From positions 3,435,193-3,499,192 of the forward strand of contig RPFO01000276.1 in NCBI GenBank assembly GCA_009746045.1: DNA of 64,000 bases. Reading direction: 5' to 3'. The DNA is from Mesostigma viride (lineage: Eukaryota; Streptophyta; Mesostigmatophyceae; Mesostigmatales; Mesostigmataceae). Under the pieces are notes generated by a model, which was not told where the DNA came from, searched no databases, and saw only the letters and a program-made list of their open reading frames with translations. Made by a program: the position numbers and the translations under genes. Positions 1-7,972 of the stretch are shown here, piece after piece (within the stretch, counting starts at the first letter, position 1; every line of letters starts with the position of its first letter).

Positions 1-310
1 GAGACAAAAATACACGGGTCTACATGAATGCCAAAGCCATGGTTATCACTCCAGTGAGACCATGATTTCCAGAGGAGCCAATGCTGGCCAGGTCGTTTTT
101 TTTTTTGGCTCTTCGCGGAGACACGCACGCACGTTGTAACTAAGGCACGTTGGGTTGGAACCAGTAGAGATATCTCGGGCTTCGCTAAAATATTCGCTAT
201 CGTCAAGCTATCGTGGCGGTTTTTTGTGTTTCCCTCCCATTTTTGACGATTTTTTTTTGCACCGGCTGTCACAGCTGCGGTGCAGTGTTGTTGACGTCTT
301 TGTTGTTCAA

Positions 311-311
311 G

Positions 312-345
<34 letters not shown>
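311..345. repeat. (TTG)n microsatellite
   Basis: About twelve TTG units. Shorter TTG runs at 583-600 and 933-955 sit in the same context, next to a shared 'tcccacgcc' sequence, so all three probably belong to one old repeat. Confidence 0.9.
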
Positions 346-346
<1 letters not shown>

Positions 347-351
347 GAATC

Positions 352-1020
352 CCACGCCTCACAGCAGAGAATCTATAGTGGCCGAGGGCCGGATATACAG
401 GTGCAGTACAGTATACAGGCGTGGGATTCAACTAATAACTAACTAACAAACAGTACATAATCTGGTACCGTTTCCTAGGCTTAGCAGGGATTACCTACTG
501 GCTATATTTGGAATAAACGTACACCTATTTACCTGGAAATCTGGTACCGTTTCCAAATCTCTGCTGCTGCCCATGTTGAGTTGAGTTGTTGTTGTTGTTG
601 TGTCCCACGCCGCCCAGGTACAGTTGTTCCACCGCGCCACAGGCGCTTGGCCGCCCCCGCCCACCGCCGGTGGCTTGCGCCACCTTTACCCTTGTCAACC
701 CGTCGCCCCTCGGGTTGGGGACAACGCCTCCACCATCCGACGGCCCCAATCCCTCGCGTCGCGTCTATGTGGTTTGTCGGATACATCTGTGCGGTTTTCG
801 GCTACATCTGTGCGGATTTCGGCTACATCTGTGCGGTTCTCGGGTGTACCTGTCCGTCCGTCCGTCAGATTCACCCATCTGACGGTCGTAAATCGGTGGG
901 AGAGTAAATGGGTGGGAGAGATGAGCATTCTTGTTGTTCTTGTTGTTGTTGTTGTGTCCCACGCCGCCCAAGGGCAGCAGAGAATCTATAGTGGCCGAGG
1001 GCCGGATATATTTAGTATCG
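352..1020. repeat. Duplicated 'agagaatctatagtggccga' repeat
   Basis: The sequence around agagaatctatagtggccga is present at about 352-410 and again at about 957-1012, both just after a TTG run. The two copies bracket the dispersed element at 700-925. I cannot name the family. Confidence 0.6.
700..925 (-). repeat. Dispersed repeat, minus copy (pair of 18370-18625)
   Basis: Read on the minus strand, this matches 18370-18625 along its length: a conserved block around 'accgatttacgaccgtcaga', then tandem units of about 20 bp built on 'ccgaaaaccgca', then a block around 'gttgtccccaacccgag'. The internal units differ between copies (ACAGATGTA here, TAGTTGTAT there), so each copy may have amplified its own version. 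No coding capacity is recognised. Confidence 0.7.
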
Positions 1021-1632
1021 GTGGTACTATCCAGGTAAAGTACCTGCCTGTACAGTAGTGGCTAACTACCGGTATTATACAGTATAACATGCCGGCCGTA
1101 GCAATCAGTCTCAGCTAGGAACAGGCCAGGGTGCATGTCACTAGAGTGTAAAGGCGCCGCGCCTCCATCTGTAGGCATGCTAGGAGGCTGCCTAACTACT
1201 GGCGAACCATAATTGGGGACGATGTAAGTAAAGCCGCCGCGCGCACCGCGCCGAGACGGTTTGGCGCGGCGGGTTCTGCCATGCACGCTGGGGATGAAAG
1301 CCACGGGCGGCCGTCTTCCATGGTCTCTCGTTCCCAAGCTTTGTCAAGCAGCATTGGTGTAGAGCCGGCCATTCTGTAGGTGAGCAGCAGTTTTGAAAGT
1401 ATTATGGGAAATTTGATTTGGGATGCTTGTGCCTACGGCGCGTAGGCCAAATAATAGCAAGGGACACAGTTTTTGGGCAGCGTTTTGGTGATGTGTGCCG
1501 GCAACAAGGTTTTATCGTGAATTGCGATGCTAGGGCCAGGCAGTACCTTGATGGTACGTTAGCACGACCATTTAAACCTCTTTATTTTTATTGCCTGTTA
1601 CGTTGTTACACGCCGGGGTTTATGCCGCAGCC

Positions 1633-3084
1633 ATGGGTCACGACACCATCTGGAACTCTCACCCCAGGAAGTTTGGCCCGGGGTCCCGCACGTGGTACGC
1701 TGCTTGATGCTTTTATATTGAGGCGTGACTTTAAGGAATGTATCCTCGCCCGTGATTTTTCTTTTGCATTCCCGATTCTGGAGGCTTGTCCGTCGTTCTG
1801 GTGTTTCGGTTTCATTTACAGTATGTCCGTGTTATATCATGCTATCTCGGTTGTCCTGCAGCCGCGTGTGCGGAAACCACCACGGCATCATCCGGAAGTA
1901 TGCCCTGAGCATGTGCAGGCAGTGCTTCCGTCAGTATGCCAAGGATATTGGGTTCAACAAGGTATGTTTGAATGCTCGGGGGTTTATGAGGTATGCCAGG
2001 TTAGAATTGGAGAGCTCGTAAGGTATGAAATCACTGCTTGATACTTCTTGCCGTGGAGTTAGCTGTGCATGACACTTCAGGTACTACTGCTTATGCAGCG
2101 TCTTGTTTCACGTCAAGGATCAGTCAGACAGGTTTACCAATGTATTGCCATATCTGGTACCTTCTGCCCAGTATGGATGCTGACTCATGGGGACTTAGAT
2201 AGGTTCTTCACCATAGCGGTGATGAAGTAATCCAGATGTCTGGTCATGCAGATCAAGGAACTTCTTTCTGGCGCATGATAAGCGGATGTTTCATCCTTTG
2301 CCCAGTGTTACTCGCCTGAAGGTTGGATGTTGGACATGCAAAGTGGTAGGAATCCAGGGTCTTTTTGTCTTAGCTGGCTCGCTGGTACCCTTTCGCGGTT
2401 GAGCTGTGTGCTAATTTAGTAGTAAGCCTAATTATGCATGCAGGACAGAGAGATTGCGGTGGATTTCAGTAGAGGTGCCTGCATAGAAGTTTGAGTTAGT
2501 CTTAAGTTCGCAATTCTATGTGGGCGTGGGGTCTGTGTGGCCCCATTGTATGTGGGTCGTGTGCTGCAATTCAGTGTTGCTTGGCAATGAGGGGTGTTTC
2601 TCAGTGGCCAGAATAGAACTGTTCTGCATGGAGGTGTGGGAACTGTTTGTTGATAGCTCTAGCGCGTTCCACATGATTTCTGTATTTCAGGAGATGTGTC
2701 TGTTGCCCAGAGGGTATGTGATTATGTAGGTCAGTTGTATGTAAGTTATTATACTGGCTGGCACTGCTGGTGGGGAGCCCGGCAGCTGGGCTATTCGAGG
2801 TGTATCGGTTATGTGCGCTTCATTGCAGGCCATTGTGTTTCATCTGAAAAGCTATCTGGCTTACTGTGGAGTGTGGGGCATTCCTGGCACGGGCTGATTA
2901 TGATGGGGGATGATTTTCAAGTATCCGCTTTCTTGCAGAGTGCTGAATCGCCTTTTGCCTCACATTAGCATAATTTCTTATTCTATGGCTGGCATGCGTA
3001 GCATGTATTCGTATTGATCATTTCCTTCTCTTCTTGTCGTCTATGTTTTTTTTTTTTTTTGCTTGGGTCTTGCAGTTTCGGTAA
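1633..3084 (+). CDS. RPS29: 40S ribosomal protein S29 (uS14)
   Basis: This is the small zinc-ribbon protein of the 40S subunit (uS14 family). Exons are 1633-1694, 1862-1961 and 3076-3084, joined in phases 2 and 0, giving 56 residues, the usual RPS29 length. The ATG lies in the strong context gcagccATGG. Exon 1 encodes [20 protein letters not shown]. Exon 2 carries both zinc pairs, CRVC and CRQC, and ends in AKDIGFNK. Exon 3 is only TTT CGG TAA, giving the C-terminus Phe-Arg; plant and green-algal homologues end in Tyr-Arg. Its acceptor (ttgcag) follows a long T-run, which supports the choice. Intron 2 is 1.1 kb. The 207-codon open frame overlapping this gene at 1418-2041 is in another frame and is not the product. 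The family call is very secure; the last exon is an inference from splice signals and the family end. Confidence 0.95.
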
Positions 3085-3974
3085 ATATTATGTAGCTGCG
3101 GGAGCGATATCCTGGATTCCTGGCCCTTGAGGTGGTGGTGGCTGATGGACAGCATTCCACCTGAATAGGCGGGCTGCGCATGGTCGCTTGCCGCACTGAG
3201 GAACCAGTGCGGGCGTCGTAAGTGCAGCATGCACAGGATCATGCAAAATGGCTTATCAACGTTGTGGCCGAATGAGCATTCCGGCAGACTATCGTGTCCA
3301 TCTGATGTGAGGCAACCAATGTTTCATTGGATCAATTAAGTTATGGTTAATGACGCTGTTGAGGGCATCATTTACCCTCTAAAATATTAATAATGGCTAA
3401 TTTGCCTGCTTGCGTCCACGTCTGGCTGTTGCAAAATGTCATTCAAGCGTGCTGGTTGTTCATGAAATGGGGCAACCTGTGTCAATGCTTACAATGGATG
3501 AAGGGCTTGTCCCACGCAGTCATAAAGCACTTCTTGTAATCCTTCCATGGTAAGACAACTATTGTTTGATCCTGCGTCTTGATCAAGGTGTAACCATTCT
3601 AGGACGCATGGCATTCCAACGTTGTGTAAGGACTAGAGTAGGCTTTAGTGAGGAAAGGTGCGAAGACTGCAGATATCGCGTGGGTGTCTGTAGGAGCGTC
3701 CACCTGCATGGAGGGATGACAACAAAAACAATGGAGGGCTGACCGTATGTCGGAAATGGGTAGCAGGGTGAGGAGATAAAATTAAAATTAAATTAAATGA
3801 TAACATGACTCCCTGCCCAAGGAGATCATATCAAGGAGACAACCCAGCGCAGGCCAGAAATCGGGAGAATCATACAGTATTCATATTCAGGATACAGTAG
3901 TCAGGAAGGATTCAGGTAGGTTTTTTACTGACTAGGTTGTCCCCAGTTTACAAATTAACCAATTTTACCCCGAC
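3085..3974. other. Intergenic stretch, RPS29 3' side
   Basis: No gene is seen. 3596-3700 is a diverged copy of the sequence at 23972-24075 (shared blocks around 'ggacgcatggc', 'aaggact' and 'gtgtctgtag'). 3836-3866 is a copy of the 'gagacaaccagcgcaggcca' box also found near 5090, 16890, 17290 and 37600. An AT-rich 'attaaaattaaattaaat' run lies at 3780. Confidence 0.6.
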
Positions 3975-4612
3975 TCCCGGAGGGCGCCGCCCGAGATTAA
4001 ATAAGAGGTACCTTGAAATTAAATAAGAGGCATACCTCTATCCAGATATATTTTTGGAGGCGAATTTCTATTGGCATTAAGTTGTAGTATAGTACGACAA
4101 CGTGTCCGACCGTATAATTTATTCCGACTTCTACATTCAGTTCACCGCTTGGTCAAAAAAGGATCACTTATATCAAGAAAACAATAAAGATCACTTATAT
4201 ACCCTACTTCTCCGTAAAATCTCATCGACCGGGTTTCGAAACAACCCACGAACGCCGTAGATGCAGATCCAACGGAGCAAACAACGTCAAGACCGACGCG
4301 GCGCCAAATAGTCGCCACGGTTCCTTTTCTGCGAGCCATTTTACAGCGTACGTCGCGCCGCGTCGTGTACCCAAGCCCTTTTCTGAACGTGAGATCCAAA
4401 ATCCGCTTGCCAGACCGGGAACTCCGTCCAATACCGTCGTGCATTGAATTGAATTTGGAACATAAGTCCTTCTTTCCGTCACCCTTGACAGTTGTCGTAC
4501 AATACTACAAATTAACGCCAATAGAAACTCGCCTCCAAACATATATCTCGATAGAGGCATGCGTCTTATTTAATTTCAAGGTACCTCTTAATTAATCTCG
4601 CCCCCCGGCCTC
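3975..4612. mobile_element. Foldback MITE with ~125-bp terminal inverted repeats
   Basis: About 3975-4100 and 4490-4612 are inverted copies of each other with few mismatches, including 'aagaggtaccttgaaatta' and 'gtacgacaac'. The roughly 390 bp between them has no recognisable coding region. The element is flanked by an 18-bp direct repeat (ccaattttaccccgactc at 3960 and 4651), unusually long for a transposon target duplication. It is a non-autonomous inverted-repeat element; the superfamily is unclear. Confidence 0.75.
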
Positions 4613-4667
4613 CGCTAATTTGCTAATTTGCTAAATTTGCTAAAAAAGAGCCAATTTTACCCCGACT

Positions 4668-5012
4668 CAGCCGTGTTCAGCCCGTCTCACGTTGCGAGAC
4701 TGAACAAGTCTCGCGTGCAGACACGTGTGTAGTACTCCTACACACAGATCTCGATTGATTTATCTAGTACCAAATCCGAAAGGCTTGCGTCACTCCCCGG
4801 ACAGGAGAACTTTTGCGGATGACTGTAGGTGCAAGTTGGTGATGCCATGGTAACCGGAGACGTCCGTCCTATAGTCAGCAAAATTGGTGCGAGAGGTCCC
4901 CAGTTCGATTCCGGTCGGATTCATTTGCAGATCGCGTTTTTCCGCGTTTTCCGCGGCCCGGTGCCCACTGACCGCAAATGGTTTTCACCTTTGCGGAGTG
5001 CCTGATCAGAAT
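4668..5012 (+). mobile_element. tRNA-like SINE candidate, copy A
   Basis: One of four related copies (others at 6096-6405 continued at 11905, at 23137-23229, and at 23551-23850). Around 4868-4924 it carries a tRNA-like stretch: TCCGTCC at one end can pair with GGTCGGA at the other with one mismatch, and 'agttcgattcc' resembles a pol III B box. The tRNA-like part is about 57 nt, shorter than a true tRNA, so it is not a functional tRNA gene. A GCGTTTTTCCGCGTTTTCCGCGG block follows, and the element ends near 'cctgatcagaata'. Confidence 0.65.
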
Positions 5013-5077
5013 ACAGTATGTATCAAGGATCTTGATACGTATGGGTTCTTGATGTAGTAGATAGATGTTGTAGATAG

Positions 5078-5160
5078 ATTTCTGGCCTGCGCTGGTTGTC
5101 TCTTTGAGATTAGACCGGTAGGACTGTTTGCATCCATCCATCGGGGCTAATTAATTAATT
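5078..5160 (+). mobile_element. LINE 3' tail fragment
   Basis: Contains the 'gaccggtaggactgtttgca' block, a short ATCC run and an AATTAATT tail. It matches the 3' end of the LINE fragment at 29720-30475 but lacks the terminal hairpin. The reverse complement of the 'gagacaaccagcgcaggcca' box lies just upstream at 5078-5110. Confidence 0.65.
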
Positions 5161-5239
5161 AGGAACATAACTCCGTCATGATCAGAATAACTCCGTTCTC
5201 TGGCTCACCGCAGCAGCAGCTAGCTCGACCAGTGGTATT

Positions 5240-5741
5240 CCTCCCAGTCCCGGCTGCTCGACGCCCCCCCGCCGCCTCCGCCGCTTGGACCTCTGGCGGC
5301 CGCACGCCTGGCAGCTAGTAGCGCCTGCGGACGTCCCTGCGCCGCCCACGCCGCCCGCCGCTGAGCAGGGCTACACGTACCCAACCCTGACGGAACCCCT
5401 GTCCGACCCCAACGAGCTACCGCCGTTCACCGAGCTCGAGCTGAGCACCGCCGCCAAGCAACTCCGCTTCTACGCCGCCGTTGGACCTGACCAGCTCCCA
5501 GCCCCGGTGATTAAGCTGACGGCGCTCACGGGGTTCCTGCTTGACGTCTGCAACCGGATCCTGCTTGCCGACGCGCCGCCGATTCCTGAGTGGCAGCACA
5601 GCTACCGTATTATGCTGTACAAAAACAATGGTTCCCCTGACGACCCTGCCAACTACCGAGGAGTCTGCATCCAGAGCGCAGCACTCAAGTTGTTCATGCG
5701 CATGATCCTCAACCGCCTTCGTTCTGCTCTCGACTATCACC
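5240..5741 (+). pseudogene. Non-LTR retrotransposon reverse transcriptase, N-terminal fragment
   Basis: The open frame from 5285 encodes the start of a non-LTR reverse transcriptase: 'FTELELSTAAKQLR', 'GPDQLPAPVIK', 'IPEWQHSYRIMLYKNNG', 'DPANYRGVCIQSAALK' and 'RMILNRLRSAL'. These match, in order, the finger region of LINE RTs (the GPDxIPxEllK, W..a.ivPlyKkG and NYRgIsL blocks). The frame has no credible ATG, and the catalytic YxDD half is missing. The sequence runs directly into the GGTT/GGGT array at 5742, so this is a truncated copy. Confidence 0.85.
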
Positions 5742-6012
5742 TTGGTTGGTTGGTTGGTTGGTTGGTTGGTTGGTTGGTTGGTGGGTTGGTGGGTGGGTGG
5801 GTGGGTGGGTGGGTGGGTGGGTGGGTGGGTGGGTGGGTGGGTGGGTGGGTGGGTGGGTGGGTGGGTGGGTGGGTGGGTGGGTGGGTGGGTGGGTGGGTGG
5901 GTGGGTGGGTGGGTGGGTGGGTGGGTGGGTGGGTGGGTGGGTGGGTGGGTGGGTGGGTGGGTGGGTGGGTGGGTGGGTGGGTGGGTGGGTGGATGGATGG
6001 ATGGATGGATGG
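5742..6012. repeat. (GGTT)n-(GGGT)n-(GGAT)n compound microsatellite
   Basis: The array changes from GGTT through a long GGGT block to GGAT. The sequence just after it (acaaacaatcctaggcc) resembles the reverse complement of the LINE 3' tail 'ggtaggattgtttgcatccatcc'. The array therefore probably grew from the ATCC run of a minus-oriented LINE tail. Confidence 0.9.
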
Positions 6013-6095
6013 ACAAACAATCCTAGGCCAAACAGAATATACGCTTGGCTGATCTCGATAGTACCGGCTACGCCCCCTTCTAATAAAGAAGGTTC

Positions 6096-6405
6096 CAGCC
6101 GTGTTCAGCCCGTCTCACGTTGCGAGACTGAACAAGTCTCGCGTGTAGAGATGTGTGTAGTACTCCTACACACACAGATCTCAAATGATTTATCTAGTAC
6201 CAAATCCGAAAGGCTTGCATCACTCCCCGGAAAGGAGAACTTTTGCGGATGACTGTAGCTAGTGTAAGTTGGCGATGCCCTAGGATCCGGAGACGTCCGT
6301 CCTATCGTCAGCGAAAGTTGGTGCGAGAGGTCCCCAGTTCGATTCCGGTCGGATTCATTTGCAGATCGCGTTTTCCGCGTTTTCCGCGGACCGGCACTGA
6401 ACGCA
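6096..6405 (+). mobile_element. tRNA-like SINE candidate, copy B (5' part, interrupted)
   Basis: Closely matches copy A from 'cagccgtgttcagcccgtc' through the tRNA-like region and the GCGTTTTCCGCG block to 'cactgaacgca'. It then stops, and resumes at 11905 with 'aatggttttcac', the sequence expected from copy A. The retrotransposon at 6406-11904 is therefore inserted in it. Confidence 0.8.
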
Positions 6406-6838
6406 ATCGTGGTTCTCTGAACATAGTTTCTTTATAGTGAGATGGAAGGGTAGCCGCTATAGCTAGGTTATTGGGTTCACGTGACATACCTTTTGAGGCC
6501 GGTGCGGCCTGATCCGGATCAGTCGTGGCCAAAGCTTTGGCCAGTTTTTCTTGGCCAGGTGGCAGGAGCTACGTTGAGATATAAACCTGCCACTGTCTAG
6601 GTTTCTTGGCTCATGGCGTAGTGATTAACTAGATCTAGATTCTTTCTCTCACGCAATATGTGACCTAATAGCCCCGGCAGCCTTACGTAAGCTGCCGGCA
6701 ATTAGAACGCCACATTGCGTCATTTGTTCAGACGCAACATTTGCGTGGCGAAAAAATGCCGTCCGGGCCAAGGCCGCATGACACGCAAAAAAGGACAAAA
6801 ACAAACCCACCTAGCTAAGGTCGGCCTCTTTTCTTTTC
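6406..6838 (+). repeat. Split direct repeat A1
   Basis: 433 bp, matching 11311-11743 with a constant offset of 4,905. It holds several palindromes (ggccaaagctttggcc, ctgatccggatcag), an imperfect hairpin ccggcagc...gctgccgg around 6670, and a TTGCGTC...GACGCAA stem near 6715. It is the element's 5' end and presumably holds the promoter. Confidence 0.93.
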
Positions 6839-6925
6839 ACGAGGGCGGCGACAGCAAGCCAGGGGAAACGAACCTCTGGTTTGACGAACCTGTACTGTCG
6901 GAGCCATTTTTGGCCCTGAGCAGCA

Positions 6926-7972
6926 ATGCCGAAGGGGCGCAAAGCTACAGGAGGGCAGGCAGCGCGCGGGGAGGACGGGACGCCCACACCGCGGGCTGCT
7001 GCCGCCAGTCACGCGCCAGTCGCCTTCAGCGCCAAAAAGAAGCAGCTCGCCACTCTGCTCGCCAAGTGCATCAGCCCCGCAGAGGCGGTGGGGGCAGTCG
7101 AGCAGGTCTTCGGTGCCGAGGACTGGGTGACGGACGCCAGCTCGTGGAGCTCGAGCCAGCTGAAGTCTGTCGTGCAGTTGCTGGCCGATCACGTTGATGT
7201 TGGCGACGTGTTGGACGCACGTGACCCAAACGGAACGTTGGTGGCAAAACTGCTGGCCGTGGCAGATCTCGCGGCGGACGAGGAGGAGGATCAGGCGCTG
7301 CCACCAACGACACCTGCGCAGCGAAAAATGGCCAAGCCGAAAGGCGCGGCCAAGGTTTCGGCAGGTGGGGGGGCTGTCGGAAAGGAAATGAGGGCGAGGT
7401 TGGCGACATTCGTTGGGGCACCTCCGGAAACCGAAAATCAGGACGACGAGGAGGACGAGGAGGGGGAGGTCGCAGCCGAGAAATTCATGCAAGGTTTGAA
7501 GGCAGCGCTGGGAGGAATGGAGGGGGCGGGAAGCCACTTCAAGGCCTCGAAAGGGGTGGCGCTGCCAAGCCGAGCCAAGAGCGTGAAATATCGGGTTTCG
7601 GAGCGGGTGCTGCCGGGGGTGTTGGAGGACGCCAGCGACAATGGGATGGGAATCCGGTCGTGGGTCATGACGGTAAAGCCTGGAAATTGGCGGAACATGG
7701 AGAACAGGAAAATTGTCATGAACATTGCATTGGCCATGGACACCCTTCTCAAGGAGCTGGGCTCAGCAGCCGGGGAGCTTGTGGGCATGGAGTACCTAAT
7801 GAGGGTGGTGGCGGCCTTGCTGCAGGTGGAAGGGCAAGGAGGGGGGGGTGGAAGGTGGCCAGCCACCTCCTGCCATTGGGGGAGGAGGCTGCACTGTCAG
7901 CCACCCCGGCTGTCAAGGCAGCTCTCCAAACTGCCATCCTCTTGGACAAGCTCAGCAAGGCTCAACAAGTAG
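6926..7972 (+). CDS. ORF1, gag-like protein of the YR retrotransposon
   Basis: The first ATG after repeat A1 gives an open frame of 348 codons. The N-terminus is basic (MPKGRKATGG), a central acidic run reads DDEEDEEGE, and there is no CCHC zinc knuckle. I recognise no conserved domain; the gag role is inferred from position. After a run of eight G at 7841-7848 the frame turns into atypical sequence ending at 7972. The -1 frame from the same point reads a better-looking tail (VASHLLPLGEEAALSATPA...) that stops at 7980. The native C-terminus is probably the latter, reached by -1 slippage or lost by a one-base change in the G-run. Confidence 0.7.
   Translation: MPKGRKATGGQAARGEDGTPTPRAAAASHAPVAFSAKKKQLATLLAKCISPAEAVGAVEQVFGAEDWVTDASSWSSSQLKSVVQLLADHVDVGDVLDARDPNGTLVAKLLAVADLAADEEEDQALPPTTPAQRKMAKPKGAAKVSAGGGAVGKEMRARLATFVGAPPETENQDDEEDEEGEVAAEKFMQGLKAALGGMEGAGSHFKASKGVALPSRAKSVKYRVSERVLPGVLEDASDNGMGIRSWVMTVKPGNWRNMENRKIVMNIALAMDTLLKELGSAAGELVGMEYLMRVVAALLQVEGQGGGGGRWPATSCHWGRRLHCQPPRLSRQLSKLPSSWTSSARLNK

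Noticed and set aside
1418-2041. 207-codon open frame over RPS29
   Set aside because: The RPS29 exons lie in other frames with consensus splice sites; this frame has no domain and reads through introns.
4868-4924. Functional tRNA gene
   Set aside because: Only about 57 nt between the pairing ends, a poor T-stem, no clear anticodon arm, and it is part of a repeated element.
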